NCBI RefSeq assembly: GCF_910594005.1
Contig: NC_057843.1
Span: forward strand, 30,663,001-30,727,000
Source: Cervus elaphus
Lineage: Eukaryota > Chordata > Mammalia > Artiodactyla > Cervidae
Direction: 5' to 3'
Length of the DNA: 64,000 nucleotides
Positions 34,943 to 44,478 of this stretch are shown here, one piece after another (positions within the stretch are counted from its first letter, which is position 1; each line of letters begins with the position of its first letter). The notes beneath the pieces were generated by a model that did no database searches, was not told the origin of the DNA, and was given only the letters and a program-made list of their open reading frames with translations. The position numbers and the translations under genes are program-made.

Positions 34943-37550
34943 AGGGTGCTACTGGAGGTTGGGTGATTCCAGGTCTTGTATTCAAGTAGGTTCCTTTGTG
35001 TGAGTCTCACTATTTGATACTCCCCATGTTAGTTCTCTGGTAGTCGAGGGTCTTGGAATCAGTGCTCCCACTCCAAAGACTCAGGGCTTGATCTCTGGTA
35101 GGGAAAAAAGATTGCACAAGTGGTTTGTTATGGCATTAAGTGAGATTAAAACAAATACCCAAAAAGGAGAGACCAAAGATGAACCCAAGAGAAATGGCTG
35201 TTACAAAACAGGCAAATAATAATTAAAATAATGGAATATACACATATACATATATACCCATAAGCAATGTCAAAACAGTCCAACAAAAATAAAGTACAGT
35301 AGACTGACCCAGGAAACAAAGGAAATATAAAAATTATATTTACCAGTTAAGAATAAAACTAATGAAAGCACAAGTTGTAAAACAGAACTAAAGCAAGGTT
35401 GCCAAGTGGGGAATAAAGCAATGAAGACCAAACTAACAAATATGTTGAGAGGAAAGGAAGGAAAGAAAGAATAGATATGCAAAGTTAAATAGAGGTAGAT
35501 GAAGAAGATTTATATACATTAAAGATTAACTGCAAGGGGAAAAGAAATGTAGGAAGGGCAAACAAAGAAATAAATGTAGAAAAAATATAATAGGTTTAAA
35601 AAATTAAAATTAAAAAAAGAGAGAGAGAGAAAAGAAAAGGAAAACCACAGAACTGCAAAAGCCCAACACAGAGGCAAAGGTTTATAACAACAACAAAAAA
35701 TGTGACTGAGAAAAAAAAAAAAGCTCAAACACTTAGTCAGATTTCATAGTGCCAATACAATTGACAACTACAGTGGTGGAGGGGGGAAGAAAAAAAAGAG
35801 GAAAAAAAATTCTTAAAGGATCTACAGAACAAATCCGAACATAAGAATAATAAATGTTTTTTTTGAGTCACTGCTGTCAGAGTCCTTTCCCTCACTGGGA
35901 GCCACAGTCCACCTCACCTCCCTAGGATGCCCTCCAACACTGTGCTGATCTCTGGACCTGCTGTGGGGGCAGCTCAGATTCTAATCTCGTCCTACTCCTG
36001 TGTTTTCTTGCTTCCAATGTCCACAGCTATCAGAACCAGTGCATTTTCTTTTGTGGGAGCTCTCAATGATCTTTCATATATTTCATAGACACAGAGTCTG
36101 CCTAGTTGACCGTGTGGATTTAATCTGCATTTTGTACAACTGGTGGGAGGGTTTGGGGTCTTCTTCCTTAGCCACGCTGCCTGTGGGTTTCAATTGTGGT
36201 TTTATTTGCACCTCTGCATGTGGGTCATCCACTAGGGTTTGCCCATGAGGCTGCCCTGGAGGACTTGGGTTTGCCCCTGTGAGGGCCAGGTGTGGAGGTG
36301 GTGCAGCTGCTTGGGTCGCAGGGGTTCTGGCAGCACCAGGTACTCAGGGGGGTTGGTGGGTTGGGTAACTGGAAATACAGTGCTCTAGAAGGGTATGGCA
36401 ACCAGTATTGGCCAATGCGCTCCAGTATTCTTGCCTGGAGAACCCCCTCTCTGGCAGAGAAGCCTGGCAGGCCATAATCCACAGGGTTGCAAAGAGTTGG
36501 ACACGACCAAAGTGACCCTGCATGCATAGGCACAAGACTTTTTTTGCCTGTGGCAGCTCTGCCCCAGTGAGAGTTGAGCGTGAATGTGTCACAGCTGCTT
36601 GGCTTATGGGGACCCTGGTGGCGCCAAGTGTGCCTCTGCCACAGGAGTTATGCCCTATCAGTCTTTTTTCGAGCTTCTTGTAGCTGGTGATCAGAAGGCC
36701 TCTTTGGTCAGTCTTTCTCCGTAGCTCCCCGCATTCAGGCATTTAGAGGGCTCCTTTGCCTGGGGTCCTTCTCTGTTGTTCGGCATACCAAACACATAGA
36801 AGGGCCCCCCTCGCTGGCATCCTACTCGGTAGATTTGCACGTCAGGCACTTAAAGCGTACCCTGGGTGGGGTCCTACTCCGCAGTTCAGTGCATCAGGTG
36901 GTTGATGGGCCAGCCTCTCTATTGTTCTGCTGCTGGATGCCAATGGGTGGGGAGAGAGAGCTATGGTGATGACTCCACCCCCTACATGTGACTCCGCAGT
37001 ATCACCTTGCTTCCATGGCTGCCCAGCTTTCCTCCACAGGCATTTCCCACCACAATCTCCTCCCTCACATCCTTTCAATCCGTCTGTCCACAGTCAATAG
37101 CAGCCCTCACCCTTGGATTGCTTCACAATCCCTAAACTCTAGCTCCCAGCCTCGGTGCCTTACAGGGGACCTGTGTCCCTGTCCGGGGTATGTATGGCTG
37201 TGGCAAGGACTGTCTGATTCTCATTCCATTTAGGCTCCCACAGATGAGCTGTTTCCCTCTCAGCCTCCTCTGACTCAGACAGTTGCCCCAATGTGGCAAT
37301 TGGACCCCTGGAGGATCGGTTCCTCCACCTGCTGAGGGCAGGTCCAGTCCTACTGACACTCCCCCTAGTTCCTTTATCCTACTGAGTTTTGCGTGGTTCT
37401 GAATATTCTTTTCCGCTGGTCAGGTACTGCTGATTGCTCTCAGCTGGTGTGTCGCATGCACTTCTGTGTCTGATGGTGTATTCCTGATGTATCCCTGGAG
37501 AGAGAGATACTCCACGTCCACCTACTCCTCCTCCATCTTGTTCTCCTGGT
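34943..37550 (-). promoter_or_regulatory. L1 5'UTR (sense-promoter region)
   Basis: Two parts are visible. From 37550 to about 35870 it is GC-moderate. From about 35870 to 35100 it is extremely A-rich or T-rich according to strand, with a GAGAGAGAGAG run near 35620. Short frames of 60-130 codons at 36225-36742 and elsewhere are shadows of this untranslated region. A segment at 36400-36530 closely resembles a Bov-A SINE body in the opposite orientation. In L1s this region holds an internal RNA polymerase II promoter; activity here is not shown by sequence. Confidence 0.75.
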
Positions 37551-38969
37551 CCTGTTATATTTTTCACAGTGTGGAATCACACCATGCAGTCATCTTGACG
37601 AGCCAGCTGGTCATGGAAACTAGGGATGATAGGAGCATTTGGAGGGACAGAGGGCCTAAGCTTCTAACATCTTAGGTTCAACTCTGAAGGATCTTCCTAT
37701 TGAAAATTATTATATGTCAATCATTCATTTCTAAAGGGATGATACACTTCAGATGCATCATGGGTTTAGTTGACTTGCTAAGAAGTACATTTCTAATATA
37801 TATGGTGGGAATAAAGTGCATTATCTCCAGAATACAAGGTGAATCTTAACTGTAAGAAATGAATCAGCTAAAATCATTGTGGGTTGGATGAGATCAGCCA
37901 AATGCAAATACAGCTCAGCATCAATATGTAAATTTTGTGTAGCCAAGGAGGGGCACTGAACAGGATTAAAGAATAGCTTTATTCTTGCTTGCATATAATA
38001 ATATGCAAGTTGTAAGCCTTTGAAATGTATTATATCCTGCCTTTAAAAAAGGAAAATAAAAAAGGAAAGACTAAAGAAGCACACATGAAAAGAAGGATAA
38101 AAGAAGAAAGAATGAAGTGACAGTGGAAGGGAATTGATCAACTTGGAGAAAAGACAAGGGCATAAAAATATAGGAAGACAGATTGGCAATGTTTCTTCAG
38201 CAGTGCCTAGGTGATAGAATGTTCTAATGTGCCTTGCTAATATCCTGTTCTCACGATCAAAATTGTTCATTCCAACAGTCGCTATACATCAGCTTAACAA
38301 AGTGTGGTAACCCCTGTCTTTAAGGTCAGTCAGCTTCCTACATTTGTTCTGATTTCACTCGCTTTTGAACCTCAATTTACCCTGCTTTCTCTTGCTGAAT
38401 TAAATTGAGAATACTAGGATTTTTGCATCTGATAAATATATTTTTCATTGTAAATTGTGCCACTTGTTTTTACTGAGTTCAGTGGTTGAGAGACACCCCC
38501 TCAGTGACCAGCACTGTGTCTACTGAATCAGTGTGCTAGGGCCAAACTCTAGACTATGGTGATTTGACCAATATCCTGGTTCCAGCTTTCCAGTCCGACC
38601 TCTGCCTTCATTATGTTTGGATTATGACTGGGATTTTTGTATTGTAGCTTATTATTATTGTAGTAATTAACATCATAAAGTTAAAAGGTTAGCATTACTA
38701 AAAGCGCACTGAGTGTAGGTATACTATAATGTCCTTTTATCTTTGTTCTTATTCGAATTTCATACAACCTTATTAAGTGGTATTGTAATCTTCAAAGAAT
38801 GATCTTCTGGATTACAAAGTTGTTTTCATCAGTCAGGTTTCAGGATTTACGTGGGACCATAGGTGGCAAAAGAGACAGATGCCTGCCTTCTCAACCTGAC
38901 ATGTAAAATCAACTCTTATCACTGTTCTGATTGACGTCACTTCTAAATTTCTCTCACACCTAAGAGACC
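37551..38969. other. Unique sequence, nothing recognised
   Basis: A purine-rich tract (38044-38160, A and G only for long stretches) explains the 75-codon reverse frame there. No repeats or genes are recognised. Confidence 0.4.
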
Positions 38970-39061
38970 AGAACTATTTCCCATTTTACAGAAGAGAAAA
39001 ATAAGACCCAGAATGTCAAAATGCTAAACTAAACTTGTTCATATTAAAAAATCTAACTAGT
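38970..39061 (+). repeat. MIR remnant, left part (interrupted)
   Basis: CTATTTCCCATTTTACAGAA followed by GAATGTCAAAATGCTAAA corresponds to the middle of a MIR. The element resumes after the SINE pair at about 39397. Confidence 0.6.
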
Positions 39062-39396
39062 GGAACTTCCCTAGTAGCTCAGTTGGTAAAGAATCTGCCT
39101 GCAATGCAGGAGACCACAGTTCAATTCCTGGCTCAAGAAGACCCTCCGGAGAAGGGATAGGCCACCCACTCCAGTATTCTTGGGCTTCCCTCATTGCTCA
39201 GATGGTAAAGAGTCCACCTGCAATGTGGGAGACCTGGGTTCAATCCCTGGAATGGGAAGTTCCCCTGGAGGAGGGCATGGCAACCCACTCCAGTATGTTT
39301 GCCTGGAGAATCCCCATGAAGAGAGTTGCCTGGTGGGCTACAGTCCATGGGGTTGCAAAGAGTCAGATGCTACTGAGTGACTAAGTACAGCACATA
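39062..39396 (+). mobile_element. Two tandem Bov-tA SINEs (forward)
   Basis: First copy 39062-39180, truncated at CCAGTATTCTTG. The second, complete copy 39181-39396 starts immediately with GGCTTCCCTCATTGCTCAGA. The first B-box is diverged (GTTCAATTCCTGGCTC) and the second is GGTTCAATCCCTGG. Either the second copy landed inside the first, or the pair moved as a dimer. Confidence 0.9.
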
Positions 39397-39445
39397 GTTA
39401 GTGACAGAGTTGGGATTTTTGCCCAGATCTGCCCAACATCATTTT
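39397..39445 (+). repeat. MIR remnant, right part
   Basis: GTTAGTGACAGAGTTGGGAT followed by TTTTGCCCAGATCTG matches the MIR 3' core that should follow 38970-39061. Confidence 0.6.
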
Positions 39446-41941
39446 ATGTTTATTTCTTTGGAGATATGTTACTCCCTAACTTTTGGTGAGAAAGGTATTA
39501 GTTTTGTAGATAACTAATTAACTATTAATAACTAGATAAGCATGCATTCCTAAACCATTAAGTACAGTGAAGTTGGCCCATGGGAAGCTTGAGAGATTTG
39601 CCTTTGGTAGTGAATTCTGAAAATACCACCTGTAATTTAAATATTTGCACATGTAGACTCATGACTGTGGGAAGATTCACCCCCACTAACTGTTTGGATT
39701 CTGTCGACTTTTCATGAAAACTCTTCTGGCTTCCTCATACCCTCATCCATCCACACCCTCCTTGCATAACCTGCTTTTCTTCCTCTACAAATAAAAGAAT
39801 GAAGTGTCTTAGAGTGTTGAGAGGAACCTCAGATACCCACAAAAAGGAGAGAGTTTTTAAAAATAGGGGACAAAAAGAGAAACTTGACCAGCTAGACAGT
39901 ATGCCCTAAACAAAATTATGGACTGATTATGGCAGAGTCCTGTAAGTAACTAAAAAATAATGTTCAAGGATAGGAAAAGTAGAACCCCTGTAAGTGACTC
40001 TTCTGTGCCATCTAAACTACTCATGCAGTCAGTCTAGAATGGCAAGTCTCTGCCAGATTGGAGGTTGACATTTCTTGTAAAACCACAAAAATGTCTCACT
40101 GTAATGATGGTAGCAGAAACAATGGTCCCTATGCCAGCTGCCACATTTTTTCCAACTCCAGCTGAATAAGTTTTGACCAGTGACCAAGTGGAAGCAAGTT
40201 GACAATCCACAGACTTTTGAAAAGTCTTCCTAACCTTCCTAACCTTCCTAACCCTGATTTTCCAGCTTTTCTTTTAGACCATTGTTCTGATTAAAGAAGA
40301 CTTGAGGAGGATCCAGTAGTAGCTGAGAGAGAGGAGCATTCAGCCTTGGTCTTGGGACTAGTTAGAGTCTGAGCAGAGGAAGGGTCTACTGCTTCAATGA
40401 TGAGGATGAGATATGTAACCAGCAGTATTACTTTAACTATGAAATTCCAGATCAAGAATAATTTTAAAACTCTGATCCCTACAGAATAAATGCTATTAAG
40501 TAATAAGAAAAATCAGCAATCAATCAGGTCAGTGAGGAAAGAGACCTAGCAGTTTCCTCATGGCCAGTAGCCCCTGAACTGATCCCTTGAACCCAGTCTG
40601 CCTTTGTTGTGCTCTCTGGGGTACCGAAGTGAGGCTACAGCCACGCCACCCTGAATGCACCCAGTCTCTTCTGAACTTAGATGAGCACAATCCTATTGGG
40701 TGAGACAACAGTGCCTTACAAAAAGGTGAATTGACCTACATATTGGAGGCAGAAGCAAAATTTAAATTTCCTGCAACATAGAAATATTTGCAAATGTCTT
40801 TTTCTCTCAGTCTTATGATTTGAACCTAAAGAATTGTGTGTTTCTCTTGACTTAGTCTTTGAGCAATATCAAAACAAAGTCAGGCAACATTAAATTCCCA
40901 GTTAAAATATTAGAAATCTTGTATTTAGCAAGGCTAAATATTTTAACTTTAAATAGCAGTTAAATAGCTAGATAATAGTTAACTATTAGTTAGTAATAGT
41001 TAATAAGATAGTTAAATAACTAGATAAGCATTTATATCTAATCTTGAGTTGGTCGACCAACTCAAGAGCAGATATGTAAGTGGTAAATAAGCCTTTTTTA
41101 GAGTTTGTTCTTTTCATAATAAACCAACAAATACCATCCCATGCAGAACCTTATAAGGTTCTCAGAGATGTAAGAAGCTAAGGATAAACATTGTGCAGTG
41201 TAATGCCAGTCCCATGGGAAGTAGAAACAGCATCCACAAAGACAAAGAGTAAAGACTTACAGGAAAAGAAGCAGAGACTCACAGGAAAGTCATTTCCTTC
41301 CACTTAACCTTGATTGAAGTCTGTTTTTATTTCATGTGATGGTGCTTAGATCTGGCAATGTCACTCCAAGACTACACCAGAGTTATAAATGAACCAGAAT
41401 CAAAGAGGAAAAAAGTATTAATACATAGGAAAACCTCAATTTGTCTATTCTTCCTACCTTATAAGTAATCCTGAACATGACTCCGAACCTATTAAGTGGA
41501 AGCACACTCAAGAAATAATCCATTCTTCTGAAGAAATTTATGAGCAATGCAGCAAGTATTACAGATAAGAATAAAATCTAGTTATTAGTAGTGGTACTCA
41601 GGTGAAAGCGGCTTATTATAATGTATGTTTTTCCCGAGTTTCTTTCTAATGGGAAAGAATCAAACCAAGAGCATAGGAGTCCTTTTTGAAATTATATATC
41701 CTGTGTTCTCTCACTTTAAAAAATGAATTTAAAAATCCTGGTCTTTCCTTAGAACTAGGTTTCTAGCACTGCCCCAAAGTCATATTTGTCCCGTGAGGTA
41801 GTATGCAAACCGTGTTAACAACTTATAATTATTTCAGACTGCTACCTTTTCTTAAAATACAGTGCATTCTACTTCATTTTGATTTGCAATTCCATCAAAG
41901 CTTATAGCACAAGCAAATCACCAAGATATATGTTCACTCCA
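39446..41941. other. Unique sequence with several small repeats and a long palindrome
   Basis: No gene or interspersed repeat is recognised over 2.5 kb. Visible structure: CTTCCTAAC three times in perfect tandem (40226-40252), a 17-base sequence repeated at 39527-39543 and 41015-41031 inside TAGTTA-rich DNA, and a perfect palindrome at 41042-41067. Confidence 0.5.
41042..41067. repeat. Perfect 26-bp palindrome
   Basis: The left arm TCTTGAGTTGGTC is followed with no spacer by its exact reverse complement GACCAACTCAAGA. The centre contains GTCGAC. The flanking bases (A and G) do not pair, so the symmetry ends sharply. Confidence 0.95.
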
Positions 41942-41942
41942 C

Positions 41943-42184
41943 AAGCATTTGCCTTCACTCACTTGCTCAGTGGTGTCTGACTCTTAGTGACCCTTGGACT
42001 GTCCATAGCCCACCAAGCTCCCCTGTCCATGGAATTTTTCAGGCAGGGATACTGGAATGAGTTCCCATTTCCTCCTTCAGGGTTTCCTCCCAACCCAAGG
42101 ATCAAACTTACATCTTCTGTATTGCCAGCATTGTAGTTGGATTCTTTACCAGCTGATCTATCAGGGAGGCCCTCATAAGCATTT
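41943..42184 (-). mobile_element. Bov-tA SINE (reverse), diverged, with 8-bp duplication
   Basis: Reverse body and head (TTTACCAGCTGATCTATCAG) between AAGCATTT at 41943-41950 and 42177-42184. The 104-codon reverse frame over it (41959-42273) is a SINE by-product. The right duplication copy starts a short L2-like segment. Confidence 0.88.
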
Positions 42185-42240
42185 ATTGAGTATCTACTGT
42201 GTAGGTAGCAATATACTAGGTGTTGGAAACTCATGAACTC
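42177..42240 (+). repeat. Possible L2 remnant
   Basis: AAGCATTTATTGAGTATCTA, CTGTGTAGGTAGCAATATAC and TAGGTGTTGG resemble the start of an L2 tail. Short, hence low confidence. Confidence 0.45.
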
Positions 42241-42944
42241 ATAGTATGAGGGAGCAGAGACTGGTATAAGCAAGTAGAATTGGTGAGGTATGTTCTCTAC
42301 TGCATTAATTGTAGATCTGAATGAGCTGAACTTTTAGAACGTGTCACCTAGCTTTAATAATCCTTACCACTTTTTATAGCCACAGAAAGAAAATCTAAGG
42401 AAGAGTTTCCACTACCCTAAAGAGATCTACAAAATTAAAAGTTTCTTCTTTTCATTATGTGGCAACAGAATATCCAACCTGATATATGAAAGATGTCTCA
42501 GAAAGTCTGTCTCACCATCACAAACAAAAAATGATATGCTCCATCTTCTTTTACTCACTAGTTTAATTCATTTTTCTCTTTTTCATCATTGTTTATTCTT
42601 TCCATTTTTATAAATATTGATCCAGAGAACTAGTTGAGATCCAAGGCAGCAGCATATCTCAGGTCTCCTCTCTCCTGGGAGTGTTATCTGGGAGGGTTAC
42701 AGAGTAAGAAACAAGAAGTGAGCTAGCCAAGTCAGTGTTAGGCTTTTTCAGTCAAAGGACTCCTAGATGTCAAAATAAATCACCCTTAGTCTCTTATATA
42801 CCTATTGGTCCATCCATCCTTCTACCCTCCCTTGCAATAAAGCTCTGTTGCTGCTACCTCTCATTTTTTATTGAAGAAGAAGAGTCAACTTTTGAGAGTG
42901 AAGAGAGGCATAAGGGTGATGGGAAATTGAAAAAAGATGTGGAG
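42241..42944. other. Unique sequence, nothing recognised
   Basis: A 73-codon forward frame (42735-42956) runs into the L1 fragment and has no motif. Confidence 0.4.
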
Positions 42945-43130
42945 TACTATGTATAAAACAGATAACCAGCAAGGACCCACTGTATAGCACAGAGAACTAT
43001 GCTCAGTGTTTCTAATAATCTATAAGGAAAAAGAACAGATCTGTATATATGTATAACAGAATCATTGCTATTCACCTGAAACTAAGATGATATTTAAATC
43101 AACTATACTTCAATAAAAATAAATTAAACA
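42945..43130 (+). mobile_element. 5'-truncated L1 3'UTR (artiodactyl type)
   Basis: ACAGATAACCAGCAAGGACC, CACTGTATAGCACAGAGAAC, TATTCACCTGAAACTAAGAT, AAATCAACTATACTTCAATA and a short AAAAATAAATTAAA tail. A related but different L1 subfamily from the element at 6700-6945. Confidence 0.85.
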
Positions 43131-44478
43131 GATAAGGCCCTTTAAAAAACAGAGATGTGGAATAGCTATAATAGGTAATTCTCAGAGCCCATTGACACAT
43201 ATAGTCATAAATTTAAAGTATCTATTACTCAGTCCCTGTAAACTGGCCCTAGTATTCTTTGCAATTACCTAGGTTTTTTTCCACCAGCTTGGTCATTTCT
43301 TCAGTTCCTACCACACATCATGAGAAAGTTAGGAAGTTTGGGGAAGCTAGCTTTCTCATGTGCTTATATAACTGTGTAATATCCTGAAGGAGTTTGTAGC
43401 CCTGAGAAAACCACATTTATGCTTGGAATATGCTTCATTGTATTTGTAAATACAAGTGATGGTTCTTGCTATGTCATCTCACCAACATTCATGGAGTTCA
43501 TAGTCCTTCATTATGCACTTATTGTATTTCAGGTGCTCTGTTAGGACACAATGATAAATCCAATTGCAGGTGAAGAAATAAGATAATGAATTGTGGCAAA
43601 GACTGCACATACACAGTGCTATAACAGCACATTTCTATGATTGGAAGACTTAAGTTCAACATTATTTTTAAGTCTTGAAACTTGAGTAGGTAATATTTGA
43701 GCATTAAAGAAGGCTCCATCAGCATGTAAGGGGTCCGTATAAGCAAAGGCATGGAAAGTAGCTATCACATTGAGGTGACAGCAAATAATTTAGTATAATC
43801 GAATATCTGGGTGATGGGGGCACAGTCAAGAAATAAAAGATAAGGCTACAAGTATATGTTGAAAATTGAATGTGTTTTCCTTGGCATTGTGATGATTATG
43901 TCATATACAATAGGAATATATATATATTTCTTTTATGCATATATTTGTATAAAATATGAATGTATGAGTCAGTACATTTTAAATATTTTTTAAAAATTAA
44001 ACTCATAAAGTATTTGGGAAATACTCAAACTTTCTGAAGACACGAATTCCATTATAAAGTTTGCATTTTTGAAAGATCTATTGACATTGCAAAAGATATA
44101 CTGAAGGAGAAAAATAACAGAGGTAGTAATAAAGAAGTTAGCCTAATAGAGTTGTTCTGAGGATACAGATACTGGATGTGTGTTTTGTTTTCTGAACATA
44201 TGTCATCATTATTATTAGAGGTTAGGATTCTTGATTTTATGCAACTGTTGGTGCTTTTTCAAAGAAGTAATGTTTTCAAAGATTAAGTGGAAACAAACAT
44301 TCGATTATTACTGATGCTCCCTGTTCAAACCTTATCTTTCTAAGTTCCATCTTAAGTTATCCAAAATGTTTCTGAGAATAATGGCGGTACTGACTTTTGA
44401 CAAAATGATGAAGAGATTAAAAAAATTAAAAAGAATGTTAAAGTGGATGTATATACAAAGGCTAATGGGTACAGATAT
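43131..44478. other. Unique AT-rich sequence
   Basis: A (TA)n run lies at 43916-43928. 43480-43570 is faintly L2-like (TTATGCACTTATTGTATTTC). A 77-codon reverse frame (43519-43752) has no motif. Confidence 0.4.

Larger units (their letters stand above)
29599..37550 (-). mobile_element. Near full-length L1 retrotransposon (artiodactyl type), inactive
   Basis: About 8 kb on the minus strand. In transcript order: a 5'UTR from about 37550 to 34943, ORF1 remnant 34942-33770, ORF2 remnant 33731-about 29990, then a 3'UTR ending in an (AAAT)n-like tail at 29613-29599. The inferred 5' end carries CAAGATGG (37540-37533 in reverse), a YY1-type site also found near the start of other mammalian L1s. Both ORFs are split by frameshifts and stops. 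I could not see a convincing target-site duplication. It is the youngest-looking large element in the window because its structure, 5'UTR included, is preserved. Confidence 0.9.

Noticed and set aside
35100..35870. A-rich region suspected to be a separate simple-repeat or pseudogene insertion
   Set aside because: It is bounded on both sides by L1 5'UTR sequence and fits as its A-rich part. No independent duplication is seen.
36225..36742. Reverse frames of 102 and 132 codons
   Set aside because: They lie in the L1 5'UTR and partly in its Bov-A-like segment, so they are not expected to be coding.
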